Positions 1 to 11,977 of a DNA stretch of 64,000 nt are shown here, piece by piece; the first letter of the stretch is position 1, and every line of letters starts with the position of its first letter. The notes beneath the pieces were generated by a model. It worked only from the letters and a program-made list of their open reading frames with translations, had not been told where the DNA came from and did no database searches. The DNA comes from Zhengitettix transpicula (Eukaryota; Arthropoda; Insecta; Orthoptera; Tetrigidae): positions 20,930,001 through 20,994,000 of the forward strand of contig CM073596.1 in assembly GCA_037074705.1 (NCBI GenBank), in the 5' to 3' direction. Made by a program: the position numbers and the translations under genes.

Positions 1-153
1 GTTTGCTAGAGTATTATTAAAATTAATTTGATAGTAGTAATTTAATAAAAATCGGCCTTCTGAAAATAATTTATACCCATAATTTTAGCCGTGACCTTAT
101 TTTATAAACAACTTTAACAAAGGTCCTTACCCCTTTATCTGTCTTTAACAGAA

Positions 154-458
154 ATTAATGTAAAAAAAATTACGTAGACTGTTATTTATTTATTAGCCTT
201 ATTATTAGGCAATGAATTTATTTGTGTATATTTATTACATAGATAATCTTCAACAGCTTTTGATGGAACCAATCCTATTCACCTGAAACTTTATACAATT
301 TTATTTATTATTTTGAATATCTTTTATATGGTCGTTATTTTGAATGACAATGGCAATATGTGCATAGGTCATTATTTACAGTCATTTATAATGTAACGTT
401 AATATTTATCTTTCTAGGTAATACTTGATCAAAGGGATCTAAACTTTTTTTAACCACT
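154..458. repeat. Segment duplicated about 1.26 kb downstream, copy A
   Basis: AT-rich segment of about 305 bp that recurs in direct orientation at 1416-1702 with only scattered substitutions. Shared landmarks are ttacgtagactgttattt, aatgacaat-ggcaatatgtgc and aacgttaatatttatctttc. This copy holds 19 bases after cttcaa (about 253-271) that the other lacks, bounded by CAA microhomology. No coding content, terminal inverted repeats or target duplication is visible. It may be a local tandem duplication or two copies of an unnamed dispersed repeat. Confidence 0.8.
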
Positions 459-1415
459 GAAATAAATTTATTGTAATAAATATCCATAAATTTATAAACT
501 AAAAAATATTATTAATAAATTCCATATATCGTCTTTGCTATGAGCTTTTGTAGATCGCCAAAAATATTTTCGCCCAGGTTTTCCGTTCTTTTATATAAGC
601 TTAAATACGTTTAAAGTAAACTTAATTTAAAACTTATCGTTTCAATCAGTTTAAGAAATTAAAATGTTGGAAATAAAAAGATGAAACTAATGAAAAAAAA
701 AGCAGAAAGAGTCCTTGGGTCTATTCTGAGATAGAAACTATTAACAACAATACATTCTGCCAATATCTTAGATTAGTTAAAATTATTTATTTTTAAATAT
801 ATACCTTTGAATCAGTGTAATTAGTGTGAGTTTTTTCCCCGATTTTATGTGTAGGTATTAACGTACTGCAGTCGGTTCGTCCCAATTCTGTCTGAAACAG
901 GAATAGTCGTATTTCTCTATGCACGTAAGGCGACTTCCTTGTTATGACATTGTCGTTTCCGCCTGTTTTTATCATTATTACAGTAACAAAAGCTGTCACA
1001 ATTTACGTAATTCTTTTTTCTTTATCATTATGTCGTCCCTACCGGATCTGTTAATTGTCCGTTCCTTTGGGCTCATGTCGTCTTCGCCCATCGATCATCA
1101 TATCTTCTCGTAATGCCCTGTAAATTCGAATTTTTCTTCCCGTCAGCAATATATTGAAGGACGAGCAGTTATGCATATCTCAAATAACGAGAATAAGTGC
1201 AAGAAGTCGTCACGACAATTCGGACCTCGTCATGATTTTCCAAACCAATTTTTACTAAGTTATATATATATATTAATAATAATAATGAACGGTTAACTTC
1301 ATCTATGTAATAAAAAGAATGTATATTTGTTTGTATGTATTTACGTTAATCTTTATACATATTTAAAGGCGTGGACAAATTGAAACAAAACTTGGTACAG
1401 ATATTCTTAAAAACA

Positions 1416-1702
1416 CAAATTAATATAAAAAAATTACGTAGACTGTTATTTATTTATTAGCCTTATTATTCGGCAATGAATTTATTTGTGTATTTTTATT
1501 ACATAGATAATCTTCAATCCTATTCACCTGAAACTTTATACAATTTTATTTATTATTTTTAATATCCAGTATATTGTCGTTATTTTGAATGACAATGCCA
1601 ATATGTGCATAGGTCATTATTTACAGTCATTTATAATGTAACGTTAATATTTATCTTTCTAGGTAATACTTGCTCAAAGGTATCTAAACGTTTTATAACC
1701 AA
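1416..1702. repeat. Segment duplicated about 1.26 kb upstream, copy B
   Basis: Second copy of the 154-458 segment, same orientation, about 287 bp. It lacks the 19-bp block present in copy A. Just upstream (about 1370-1410) is a short non-duplicated stretch. The unique sequence between the copies (459-1415) is AT-rich and has no recognisable gene. Confidence 0.8.
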
Positions 1703-4490
1703 ATTAGAAACGGTACTGTGGGTGTAAGAATCTCCTAGCATAAATATGGAAAGATTTATAATTGAAAAACGTGTTAAATTACTGCGCGCCAACAGACCAT
1801 AACGTCACGCAATAGAGAGACGTTACTACGCGACGAAGAAAGGGAATAGTTCCATTTTCCGGTAATGAAATAAAGCCAAAATATTTTTATTGAATTAATC
1901 GTATAATTTTATCCAGTAACACTCCATCGAATGACGATAAAAAAACAATACGAAATATTTTATTATCCTTTCGGAAAATGTAAGTTAATTTTCGTGCCAT
2001 ATTAGTGACTCCAACATGGCGACCATTTGTTTACATTGTGAAAATCTAGCTAAGAATTTAATCTATCGTAATGTCTGAAGACTGAAGGACAATTATATCC
2101 TGCAATGCTTGATGGAATAAAATTCAAGGGAATTTAATAGCTGTTGAATTAATGCACTATCGGTAAAAGTATGTACGGAACTAGGAACAGTTAGATTTAG
2201 GTTAAATCAGTTTTTGAGTAAAGATTAATGCAGAATTAAATACTTTTTCACGTTTATATAAATATGTACGCGGGCAACGCTAGTCAGTGATAAATAAGGG
2301 GAAAAATTTCAAGTGTATAACGGTATTGTGACTGCGGTTTGGTCTGATGTTATCCGATGATATTTGGAGATTCCACTTCGTCTCTGGCGGAGTGCTCTGC
2401 TTTATATTTGACGTGTTCGTGACCGGGACTGACTTGGCGTGTTTTCGCCTGTCCGTCAGAGGAACTTTGTGTTTGCCATCTGCTTCGATTTGCACGCGTT
2501 GTGTAGCTTTCACCGAGCCTTTTAAAACGGATACATTTGAAAGACGTTGACTCTCAAAAACCGAGCAGAGAGCACAATAATTACTTCCGTAATCTACTCA
2601 GAACATCAGGTGATTTTCTTAATGTTTACCTTTTCAGAATCCGCAAAATATACGGTAGCATTATACCCTTCCATTAAAAATAGCTCTTGCCATTTTACAT
2701 TGTTCTGATTGAAAAAATGTATGAAAGAGAGGGACACCAGAGTTGATATATATTTTTAATTTTTTAAAGCACTAGTGCTTTATATTCTGTCCATTGCTTA
2801 CGATTTCTGTTTGAGCAACCATTTTCTTGCTCTGAATTATCAACCACGTTATGTAGAAATTTTTGTCGTCTAATATAACATATTTTTCGTAAACTTTTAA
2901 ATAAATTATTATTTATTGCTTAAATAATGAATTAATTCAGTTAATTTAATTTATTTTCTCTTTTTTAATATTCTCTGAAGCATGACATTCATTACTTACC
3001 CTCGTTTGGTTAGTTTAATTCTCAGTCACAGTGTCATTGATTATTTGTGTATGCGACCGTGTGATATGGATATGATTTTGTATTTTATTCTTAATATATA
3101 TTTTTATTATTCTTATATTGTAATTTTAATGTTGAGCATTATAATTTAGTTGTTATAAAATTTAAAACAAATGTAAATTATAATATGTTCTTTGTTTCCT
3201 TTTTCCTCGCAGCGTTACAACAACAAATTTCGTGGAAAATTCTCCGGCTTATACAAAAGGTTTCCAAGACGCGAAAAACAGATTCACTTTAAAATGCAGT
3301 AGGTCTGATTTGCTGTGGTAGGCATTTAAGAAATTCCAGAGATTCTAAACTTGGTTGTGTTTGATTCATCACTAATATCGCTCTAAAACCGAGTCCTGGA
3401 TCTATGTCGGCGTTCATATATTCTACCATTTTCTGCCGATAATTCTACATCAGCTTATCTCCGTCCTTTATTAGTGTTTTACCGATTGATATAAAAAATA
3501 ATTGCGATTCAAGCCTTGGGAGTCGCGGGCGCCACACCGTGAGTAATTGGAGATTATAGACAGCTCAAATATGGAACTCTGAGTCCAATTGTTCTACCAT
3601 TTGGAAAGAAAAACACCAGTCATTGGAGAGAGGTGAAAAAGAAAGTGATCTTGCTATCGGAAGAGATTGGAGATTAATAGTACCAGTGCTCGTGAAGTTG
3701 CAGAACTGTCTAGGAGATACGTTTCAATACGCACTCAACTCTTTAAATACAAAATAGATTTGGTTCTGTGTTGGAATCTGTTACTTGCAATGGAAATCTT
3801 AAGTTTCGTGTCAGCTACAATGTGGCAATTTTTTATTCGCTTCCAGGTCAATGTGATGAGTATAAACACGCTCCTCACATCATTAACACAGATTCATCGC
3901 GCTTTCCATAAATGAGGAAATCACTGGAATAAAATGATGACGATTGCAAAGTCTTGTGCAAGTAAAGTGTGGTGGAACAGGGAGGTGTCCGCTTCGTCGC
4001 GTGCCATTTACTGATTTGCCAGCTAATCCATTAGCGAGTTGGCTTTCGCATCGAAGACAATTGCTCGAGGTAAATCGCCCAGATAGCAAAGCGGTTAATA
4101 GCTCCTCTTCTTTAATTAAACAACAGCACGGGCTCTCGTCCAGGTCCGACGGCCGACCAAATTTACTACCGATGACAAATTCTTGCTCCAAACAAATGGG
4201 ACGGCGAAATAGTTTATTACGATTGGTCCGAATAATCCTTTTATTTCGCTACAGAGCTTTTAAAGTCATTCACCGACGTTATAAACCAGTTACTAGTTAC
4301 AAAAAAAAGGCCTCTAGACCGCACTTTGTGGTTTTTGTCGGTGTATGATTTCATGTGTCTATTCAAAACGTTTCAGCTGTCTCCTCCCCAAAAACTGTCT
4401 CCTTGTAGGCATTTTTAAAACTTCCACCGTTTCATTTTTCTTTTTTTCCCCAAATAACAATTTTTCTTCATATCAAAATCTGCCAAATTT
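1703..4490. other. AT-rich non-coding stretch
   Basis: No recognisable gene, RNA or element. Short open frames occur on both strands (for example about 2280-2550 and 3883-4348) but resemble no family I know and lack convincing splice sites. A good acceptor-like tract ends at 3212, with no strong donor after it. The sequence could be intergenic or part of a long intron. Confidence 0.5.
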
Positions 4491-4503
4491 CCGTCCAATC
4501 CTT

Positions 4504-4833
4504 TTCCTTCTTTTTTTTTAAGGGTAACAGGCTATATGAGGGTAATCCACATGGAGGCAACTCCCCTTTTAATAGCATAGGAAGGGACTTGAAACTGGGG
4601 ATACGGAAGGGTAGAGGAAGGTAGCCAAGGGTTAACTAGAGCCCCCTACTAGGCAATTCGCCTAAAAGTGATGCAGGGAAACCCCTAGAAAAACCTGCAT
4701 CAGGTAGGTCGGCCATTTGGTACTTGATCCACGCCTTTCTGATGGCAGGAGAGGGGTTAATTCCCAAAGGTAGCCCCTTCCGTCTCTTCTACAAGGTTCT
4801 GCCTGCGAGAGAATATCCCTCGCAGACAGGTCC
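4504..4833 (-). mobile_element. SINE-like retroposon, copy 1 (internally deleted, reverse orientation)
   Basis: About 330 bp bracketed by a perfect 13-bp target-site duplication, ccgtccaatcctt, at 4491-4503 and 4834-4846. Read on the minus strand it begins near a short imperfect hairpin (about 4800-4830), passes through agaaccttgtagaagagac and the tract tgatgcaggtttttctagg, and ends in the family tail GCCTGTTACCCTTAAAAA. Relative to copies 2 and 3 it lacks roughly 200 bp between the 5' block (tttggg) and the ctcctctcc block. It has no coding capacity. The A-rich tail and long target duplication indicate target-primed insertion, probably with LINE help. No clear tRNA box A/B was recognised, so the class call is provisional. 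Confidence 0.8.
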
Positions 4834-4846
4834 CCGTCCAATCCTT

Positions 4847-7643
4847 GTGCCCAATTTTGCTAGACAATATTTTTTTAGATTGTGACTGGGAGTCAGGATT
4901 CTAACCTCCCTTTCTCTACAGGGAACACGACGCAACCATATTTTTCCGCCAGAATGGGGCCGATTTATTTCCAATGAAGCCTCCAATCTTGGAGATTCCA
5001 TTGGGCATCGCTCTGTCACGAAGAAAATTCTATATTGTGTCTAAGACAAAAAATGTATCATATGTTCCTCACAAATGATCGATATTTATTTCATTTCCGG
5101 AATTAGTTAAATTTCCTTGCTTACCGAGCGAGTAATACTCGGTTTCACAAAAATAGAAAAGAAACCTGTGTGTGTGACCATGAGAACTTTATGAATAATT
5201 GTTGAGTAAAAACTGCCATTGGTCGAAAATCCTTCATTTTCAGTAAAGGTTGAGGCAGTAACGAGATAAACTTGAAATGCATATGAATATCTCTGGAAAG
5301 TGAGCCATTCCCTTTCATATTACTCAATTTAAATTTCAATGATGCAATCGAGTCGTGACGTCCTTGATTCCATTTTCAATGTCGGTGAATAAGGAAAATC
5401 AACAACTTATTGTGTGGTGGTGGCAATTACAATGTGGTTTCCGAACGCCGTCTCGCAGGAGTCTCATTACACTCCACAAGGAAATATCAAGTTTATTGGA
5501 TTAATTTAATAGTCAAACACATTATTTTCCTCGTTAGTACATTCTCTCTTTTCAAGGCGCTGCTGGTTACGTTTTTCTGTTCTATTTTTCTTAATGTTTT
5601 CCTCGTGTTTTAATTATTCTGACGTATAATTTAGAATTTATTTCCTGTTCTCTATAATATGTGTATAACTGCCCTACCTCATTTTCTATTTGTAATCCAG
5701 TCTGTCAGTTTCCGTTGTACCTGGAGGATCATATGTGCCACTGTTCCCCTCCATCATGGGGTTCTCTTGGACATTGCGAAGCAATGGATTTTATTTGTCG
5801 TGTGTTGCATCCGTTGGTTTTGTGAGTAATCAAACAAAATTAACTAATACTCTTCACGTTAAATTTTATATTCTGAAAAGTAACAATAGTGTTGGAAATT
5901 GTTATATTAAACCACATAGTAGCCGTATTAAGCGAATTTATATAAATTATTTTGTGTTGTTTAAATTTATCAGAAATATTCAGGCGTACATGTTTTAGTT
6001 TCAAATGATGTATTCTTGGAGAATTTTAAGAGGATTATTTTTCATTGTGGAACTAGACAAATGGATAGAAAAATTTTCTACTTCGAAATACGTAAACGCA
6101 AGGATCACACATCATTCCTCCAGAATATATTTTCGAATAATTTTTTTTTAGTATATGTTAAAAAAGAAACAGTCGGTGAGTTTACTCCATTTATTTTAGC
6201 AGTTGATTTTCATAGAAATAAATATCTGTAGTGCTTATCTTTTTGTAATTATATTAACTGACTTTATTGAATTTTAAATTAATAAACCAGTCTTATTTGA
6301 CACAAATATATTTATGTAAAATAAAAAATGTTACAGCGTATCATTACTTTTAGGGATGTATTCAGGTGCAAATATAAGAATTTTACAAGTATGTATATAA
6401 TTTATTTCTTGAAATATTTTCTGGAGAATATTTGTAAACGTGTTCGTTTTACTCTCACAATGCATCCGAAAAATGTTATATTCAGACTCGCACAATGTGT
6501 ATATTTACACCTGAAGTGGTTCGAAAAAGAAACAGTACGTTTTGTCTTTTTTAATTTATTACCATGTTCTATTTTTTTTATTAAAATATGCATCTGACAA
6601 ACTTGGCTGGTGTATTAACTTATGGCTATAATTTTGTTTTTAATTTTTTTCATAATTCTGTTCCATGACTCACAGGGATATTTCGTTAAAATTTTAATAT
6701 GTTCAATGGTTTTTGCTTACGTCCCACGGGTGCACTCAGTTAAATTTAAATTAATATTTTTAATTCTAAAGGATCGACACGACAAATTTTCTCGTGAGAA
6801 GTCGTGAAAAGTAATTGCACATATCCGAGGATAGTTTGAAAGTCTTACACGTAAATTTACCAGATAAAGACTCAGAGGCTTTATGTAATGAAGCATGTGG
6901 TTGATCACTACGCTTAAATCCTCTAATTTTTTTTTCTCAGCCACCGTGTTGCTTGTTCGGTTAATATGATTTTTCAACACTTCCAAAGAAAAACGAAGGG
7001 AATGTAATACGTAGGTGCCGTTGTTTTATAATAAGAAGCTGAATATTCGGTGTTTTCTTCAACACGTTAACTTGAACGGAACGGCTGTTCTTCAACGTGG
7101 AGTTTGTTCAGTGACGTGGATGAATAATGGAAGCGTCGCCTGTACAGTGGCAAGGCGTGGGAAAAACTCAGGCCCTCGGCTTCTGCGTGGAGCGTTTTAA
7201 TTATCTCGATACAGGAGGATATACAATGGAAAACTGCAAGAAGAAAGAACGTGTAAATTAAGTGATCAGAAATAGACTAAATTGTGAATCAGAACGACGT
7301 GGACGTGACGAAGGTGATATTCGAACCGTATTTCTCGAGAACCGATAAAGGACTTCAAACAGCGTCCATCGTGTTCAACGATCATATTTCCATAAAGACA
7401 TTACTTATTTTACCCACTTTTACGAACGGTTTTTGCGAAAATTCCAAATATTTTAAAAACCGTTACCGATTACGAACTGAAACCTCGCCCATTTTGTTCC
7501 ATAACCATTTGAACCACCTTAACGAATACTTTGTAACAATATTCCATGAGAAACACTCTTTTGTTTCCTAAATACTCCATATACCGTGTTCTAACTTGCA
7601 GCCGCGTAAACATGCTACAAATTTAATACTGAGTTCTGATCCT
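4847..7643. other. AT-rich non-coding stretch
   Basis: No recognisable coding exon, RNA gene or mobile element. Open frames of 60-95 codons are scattered over both strands with no family resemblance. Base composition becomes strongly T-rich around 6000-6700. Confidence 0.5.
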
Positions 7644-7653
7644 GTTTTATTCC

Positions 7654-8138
7654 CATTGGAGAACCTTGTAGGAGAGATACGAAGGGGCTGCCTTTGGGTT
7701 TGAACTAAGGTTCCCACAAGCCTGGGCACTTCGGCCTGTTTTGAGAGGTGTATGTTCCGGGGTCACAGACCTTGGGCATACGGTAAGAGTTGTCCGCTAT
7801 TCCCATTGGAATAGTCGGCCAGCTGCCTCCTAAACTGGTCGAGGCACGGAGTAGGGAATACTGCGTCCCCACAGCAAACTCCTCTCCCGCTATCGGAAGG
7901 GCGTGGGACTAATACCCAATGCCCGACCTACCTGATGCAGGTTTTTCTAGGGTTTTCCCTGCATTTCTTTAGGCGAATGCCGGGTAGGATCCTTAAAATA
8001 TAGCCCGGGGGCCCTAGTAACCCTTGGCTACCTTCCTCTACCCTTCTGCATCCCCCCTTTCAAATCCCTTCCTATGCTATTTAAGGGGAGTTGCCCAATG
8101 TGTATCACCCTCATTAGCCTGTTGCCCTAAAAAAAAAA
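7654..8138 (+). mobile_element. SINE-like retroposon, copy 2 (near full length)
   Basis: About 485 bp flanked by the 10-bp direct repeat gttttattcc at 7644-7653 and 8139-8148. It contains all family blocks in order: gagaaccttgtaggagag, gaactaaggttcccacaag, ttgagaggtgtatgttccgg, cagctgcctcctaaactgg, ggcgtgggac, ctacctgatgcaggttttt, cccttggctaccttcctc, and the tail GCCTGTTGCCCTAAAAAA. With copy 3 (38418-38894) it defines the long form of the family. It is non-coding. The G+C content is clearly above the AT-rich surroundings. Confidence 0.85.
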
Positions 8139-8148
8139 GTTTTATTCC

Positions 8149-9060
8149 TGACAAATCTCCAATTTGGTCCGCCCGGAGTTTGAAAATCAGGTTTAGGATG
8201 TTCTTACTGGCTAGTTGTGCTGTATAGAGAAGCGTACATTAATCAAGTAGTGATAAACTAAAAACTTGCGGAAAAAAAATTATTAAGGTGACAAATGTTG
8301 AAAGAGAAAACTGGTAGAACGAAACAACGATTAGGAACGTATCCATTGGCATCAAGAGGAAGCTCTTCGTTTATCAGAGGCCTGTACTTGATCTGGTGCA
8401 TACTGTTAATGTTCCGGTGTTACATCATCACAAATGAAGTCACATTTTAAAGTCAGAGCTAACAGGAATCTGAATACAACACAACGGTAACGCAAGGTCT
8501 GTGTTTTCAGTACAAAGTGCGTTCCTCTTCCTCCTTACAGTCCAGTTTTCGTACCATATTACTTTTTTCACTTTCAAGGACAGCGATTTTCGTCACGAGA
8601 ATCAGCGAGTTTAAAAGTATGACCACCTCCTGCATGTGCGTTTTGCTGGTCATGAGGACTGCTTTTAGAATGGTTTCACAAAATTTGAGAGAATGGCTAT
8701 ACGTCTCTAATATAAGTTTTTATCCGCCACATATTACATATTGTTGCTTCATATCCCACCCTGAATCAGCGAACTTGGCTACACTGTCGAATAAATTTTA
8801 TTTTTTCATATTTCAATACACAGCCATTGGTATTGTAATTTTCAAAGAGAGACCTGAGGACGCCGGATTTACGCGTGGCTGCCGAAGCCATAAACACGGA
8901 CTCTTTGTAAGTACGTTCGAAATTACTGCATGGATGCTTGCGATGATTTCTAGTTTTGCGGTAGTTGTAATGTGTGAGAGTGTTTGTGTGTGTGTGTGTG
9001 TGTGGAAGGGGTCCGTGCTCGCCGGTGAGTCACGGATGCTGGCTTTTGCTCTCCCCACAG
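8149..9060. other. Non-coding stretch with a (GT)n microsatellite
   Basis: A frame stays open from about 8517 to 9116 on the plus strand, but its translation has no family resemblance and crosses a (GT)n run at about 8983-9003, so I do not call it a gene. The segment ends in a pyrimidine-rich splice-acceptor tract (cttttgctctccccacag) immediately before 9061. Confidence 0.5.
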
Positions 9061-9112
9061 CCTTCACTTTTCAAGTCGCCGATTTGCAGAGCTGTCGGAG
9101 CGTCACATCGAG
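9061..9112 (+). CDS. Candidate internal coding exon (unassigned, possibly a 5' exon of the coiled-coil gene)
   Basis: A 52-base stretch sits between a strong acceptor (pyrimidine tract ending ccccacag at 9060) and a good donor (gag|gtaagg at 9113). If one base completes a split codon, the remaining 17 codons read LHFSSRRFAELSERHIE, a charged, helix-like string with no stop, and the exon ends in phase 0. That phase fits the downstream phase-0 exons at 33556 and 41169. G+C is higher than its surroundings. Against it: the exon is short, no homologue is recognised, and the upstream partner is not seen. It could be a chance splice-site pair or belong to another gene. Confidence 0.3.
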
Positions 9113-9628
9113 GTAAGGCATGTTTGTTTTCACGTGCTCGGAGACTTCCGCTTACCACAGCAGTTTGTCTCTCAGGGCTTCCTTCGTAGCTTGGGTGTAA
9201 ATAGAGAACTATGAAACTTTCAGTAATGTAACCCACCATTTGTTTACGATTTGAAGTTTAAAAAGAAGCAGATGCTTTTCAGAACAAATTGAGAATTATG
9301 GTAAAATTATTTCCAACGTATTTAGTAGGAATAATGTGTTAGGAATAATAATGTTGCGAAATGATGTATAACTTCATAAATCATTAATATGACAGGTAGC
9401 CAATTCAGACAAAAATGTGATAATATAAATACCACACAACGTTTCTGGGATCCTTGTCCATTTGCGAAGAAGAGCGTAGGGTGACACAACTGCACTCAGC
9501 AGTTGTCAAAACTCAAAAGCGACGAAAACGCAACGACAATGGGAGAGCCGAAGGGTTAGCGTAGCAATAAGGGAACAACGAAAATGGAAAAGCAGAAGGT
9601 TTAGCGTAATGATAAGGGAACATAGCGA

Positions 9629-9937
9629 TTATTGAGTAACACAGTGCCTGTACATTAATAGCTTTGATGTTTTATTTAATGTGAAGCATCTCTGAAATGA
9701 GTCTAAAATCTTAACATTTTGCCAATCAAATGTAGGATTAGAATTAATTATATGTTTCGATACTACAGATTCTTTATCAATGGGCAGTTTGATATTAGAC
9801 ATATGTTCCTCGACACGTGTATTAAGGGGACGTTTTGTTTGTCCTATGTAGCAGGAATTACAATTAGAGCAAGTGATTTTGTAAACAACACAATGTTTGC
9901 TGTAGGTGTCAAGTGAATCCTTGTGGTTTTTAATCAA
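9629..9937 (-). pseudogene. GIY-YIG endonuclease domain remnant of the Penelope-like element
   Basis: An open run of about 100 codons carries the hallmark VYKITCSNCNSCYIGQTKR followed by a LNTRVEEH block. This matches the Y-x(n)-YIG core plus conserved arginine of the GIY-YIG nuclease fold and the C-x2-C insertion typical of Penelope-like elements. In the intact family the domain nicks target DNA to prime reverse transcription. Here it is cut off from the upstream RT by frameshifts. A second copy with about the same sequence lies at 45416-45721 on the plus strand. Confidence 0.85.
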
Positions 9938-10379
9938 GTAGGAAAGAATATTAGTGGATCTGTGAACGATTGATATTCTTTGAATATTTGGATAAATTTT
10001 AGATGCTGAAATTTGAAATAAGGAAGTACGAGAAAAATTTGGCTTGAGGTGTTTGGGGACGATTTACAGTAGGATGTTAGATTTTGTTCAATCTTCTGTT
10101 TATGTGTTTAATAATTAAATTTAGAGTGTACTTTTTGGGGATTAAAATGTTTCGGACAATATTTAATTTGTGTTGATGGAACTTTAGGTTATAAAGTAAT
10201 ATAGCTCCGTCTACAAGATTGTATACCGTAGCTCTCTTTTGGTTTGGAGGATGATCAGAAAGATAATTGAGAACACGTCTAGAGTATGTTGGTTTTCTGA
10301 ATCAATTGGTGAGAATTGTGAATGGATACAATGGCATCAAGGTTAAATTCAAGTTCGTTGCTGAATTGTAATCTGTGAT

Positions 10380-10990
10380 GATTATTATTGACTATAAGGT
10401 TGATTTGAGAGGTATTAACACTACAAAAAATGTCATCTACATATCTGATGTAGCAAATAGGTTGGACAGGAAGTAGATAAAGAATTTTCCAAATCTCTAA
10501 TGACTATCTCAGCAAAAAAAGGACTAAGGGGGCTTCCCATGGAAGAAATTTTGATTTGATGATAGTGAACCTGATTAAACTTGAAATAAGTGGAATTGAG
10601 GATTATATTTATAATGCATAAAATTTCATGAAGTGAAATTTTAGTATATTGACTGAAAATGGGTCACCTGTTTTTGAATCTGTTAATGACTAAATCTTTT
10701 TCAATAGAGTTTAATAAGGAAACGACTTCAAGAGAAATTACAGAGTGGTCATGAGGGAGGGTGAGATGCTTGATTTTATCAATAAATTGGAAAACATGTT
10801 ATGAATGTAGGAGGAAATGCTGTTTAAGGGACTGCCAGTAGAAGCAATAATAATTCTAAAAGATAGATCAGGTTTGTGTATTTTAGGAAGGGCATAAGCT
10901 CTGGAAATGTTGGCTGAGGTGATGAATAAGGAGTAAAATGTGGATTGTTCAATAAAATATTTTTGCTTCCACCTCTTGAGAATTGTTTGT
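10380..10990 (-). pseudogene. Reverse-transcriptase remnant of the Penelope-like element
   Basis: Minus-strand fragments in shifting frames match Penelope-like RT motifs: the LPKIHKP entry motif, STGSPLNSISSYI, the MGSPLSPFFAEIVI block and the YVDD catalytic motif. At least two frameshifts and several stops separate them, so no continuous product is encoded. Confidence 0.8.
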
Positions 10991-11222
10991 CAATTTGTCA
11001 ATAACTGTATTGATTCAGGTTTAACTTCTTAATTCAGTGTGATGTAAAGGAAACACCATAAATCCTAACTTACTAAAGTATGATAAATTTTTTATATAAT
11101 TCCATCACTACATACGTTAGCTATATTTGGATTTAGATTAAGATTTATTCTTCTGCATTAAGTATCTATTCTATGTAACATTTTTAATAATTAACGTATT
11201 TAGAGGTTCATACAGCGTGTAA

Positions 11223-11405
11223 TTAGTTTCTGTGAGTGGGATCGCCACCTTCACCTGAAACGACTGTGTCAACATCCGGTTTGGCAACTGCTATCGTCCG
11301 GTTTCGAAACCCCAATCGTGCCACCCATTGAGGAATTGCATCGGGAAAGCCGTCTTTAACGTTGGCCTCGTAGTGTACGAACGTGACTCCTTTATTTTTG
11401 TGCAA
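11223..11405 (-). other. Unassigned exon-like open frame
   Basis: About 60 codons on the minus strand with near-balanced base composition, unlike the AT-rich flanks, preceded on that strand by a T-rich tract. The translation (landmarks HYEANVKDGFPDAIPQWVAR and VAKPDVDTVVSGEGG) looks protein-like but matches no family I recognise, and a CAG|GTGAAG donor-like site lies inside it. It may be an exon, a remnant of an unrecognised element, or chance. Confidence 0.2.
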
Positions 11406-11977
11406 AAAAAAAATTCTACGGGAACGTCAAGTATTTAGAAAATATTGTTGAACCATAAATATCAATGTCACCTCTGGATAAACCCACTACGACGAGATAA
11501 GTGGAATATTGTGCTATGTAGTCGGTATACCACTTATATTTACCACTGAACTGTTGTTTTCAGTTCTATTTGTTTTGGCTGTCTTATAAAAATATATTTG
11601 TAAATGTAATTCTTCATAACATACGATTTTTGCAACCATTTTTTTACTTTCTCTGCTCAGTAGCCGACATTCTTTAAGGCCATTGTTTTTGTCACTTTTC
11701 GATTCAACTTTTTTCTGAACCAGTTCTGGTAACTTCTAGAAAAGAGTGAGGTTGACTCTCCTTTACAGTTTATCCTTGTAAATAAACTTATTAATATTTA
11801 TTTTCCCATTCCAGTTCAACGGTCTTCCTTACCCACGTATTTACCAGGATTTTTATTGCAAATAATTTAAGCCCTATCGGCTTTTTGGATATTGTTGGCA
11901 GTGATTGCGTTGTCATTACTTGCTCCAGGTATTATTACAACTAATGAACAAAAATTTTGAGTCCTCGCACAATACTT

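Larger units (their letters stand above)
9400..11040 (-). mobile_element. Penelope-like retroelement, decayed copy (reverse orientation)
   Basis: On the minus strand this reads from reverse-transcriptase remnants (about 10980-10400) through a connector to a GIY-YIG endonuclease remnant (9937-9629) and a non-coding terminal block (about 9540-9400). RT landmarks include AYALPKIHKP, ASTGSPLNS, MGSPLSPFFAEIVI and the catalytic box CYIRYVDD near 10430-10455. This combination of RT and C-terminal GIY-YIG domain defines Penelope-like elements. Frameshifts and stops interrupt every module, so it is not functional. The terminal block recurs at 37.3-37.9 kb and 45.8-45.97 kb. The 5' boundary near 11040 is approximate, and no target duplication was resolved. 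Confidence 0.85.

Noticed and set aside
3213..3300. Possible exon after a strong acceptor at 3212
   Set aside because: No good donor follows and the frame soon stops.
3883..4348. Overlapping open frames of 102 and 134 codons on both strands
   Set aside because: Neither translation resembles a known family and both lack supporting signals.
8517..9116. 199-codon plus-strand open frame
   Set aside because: It crosses a (GT)n run, has no family resemblance, and its 3' part is better explained by a splice acceptor at 9060.
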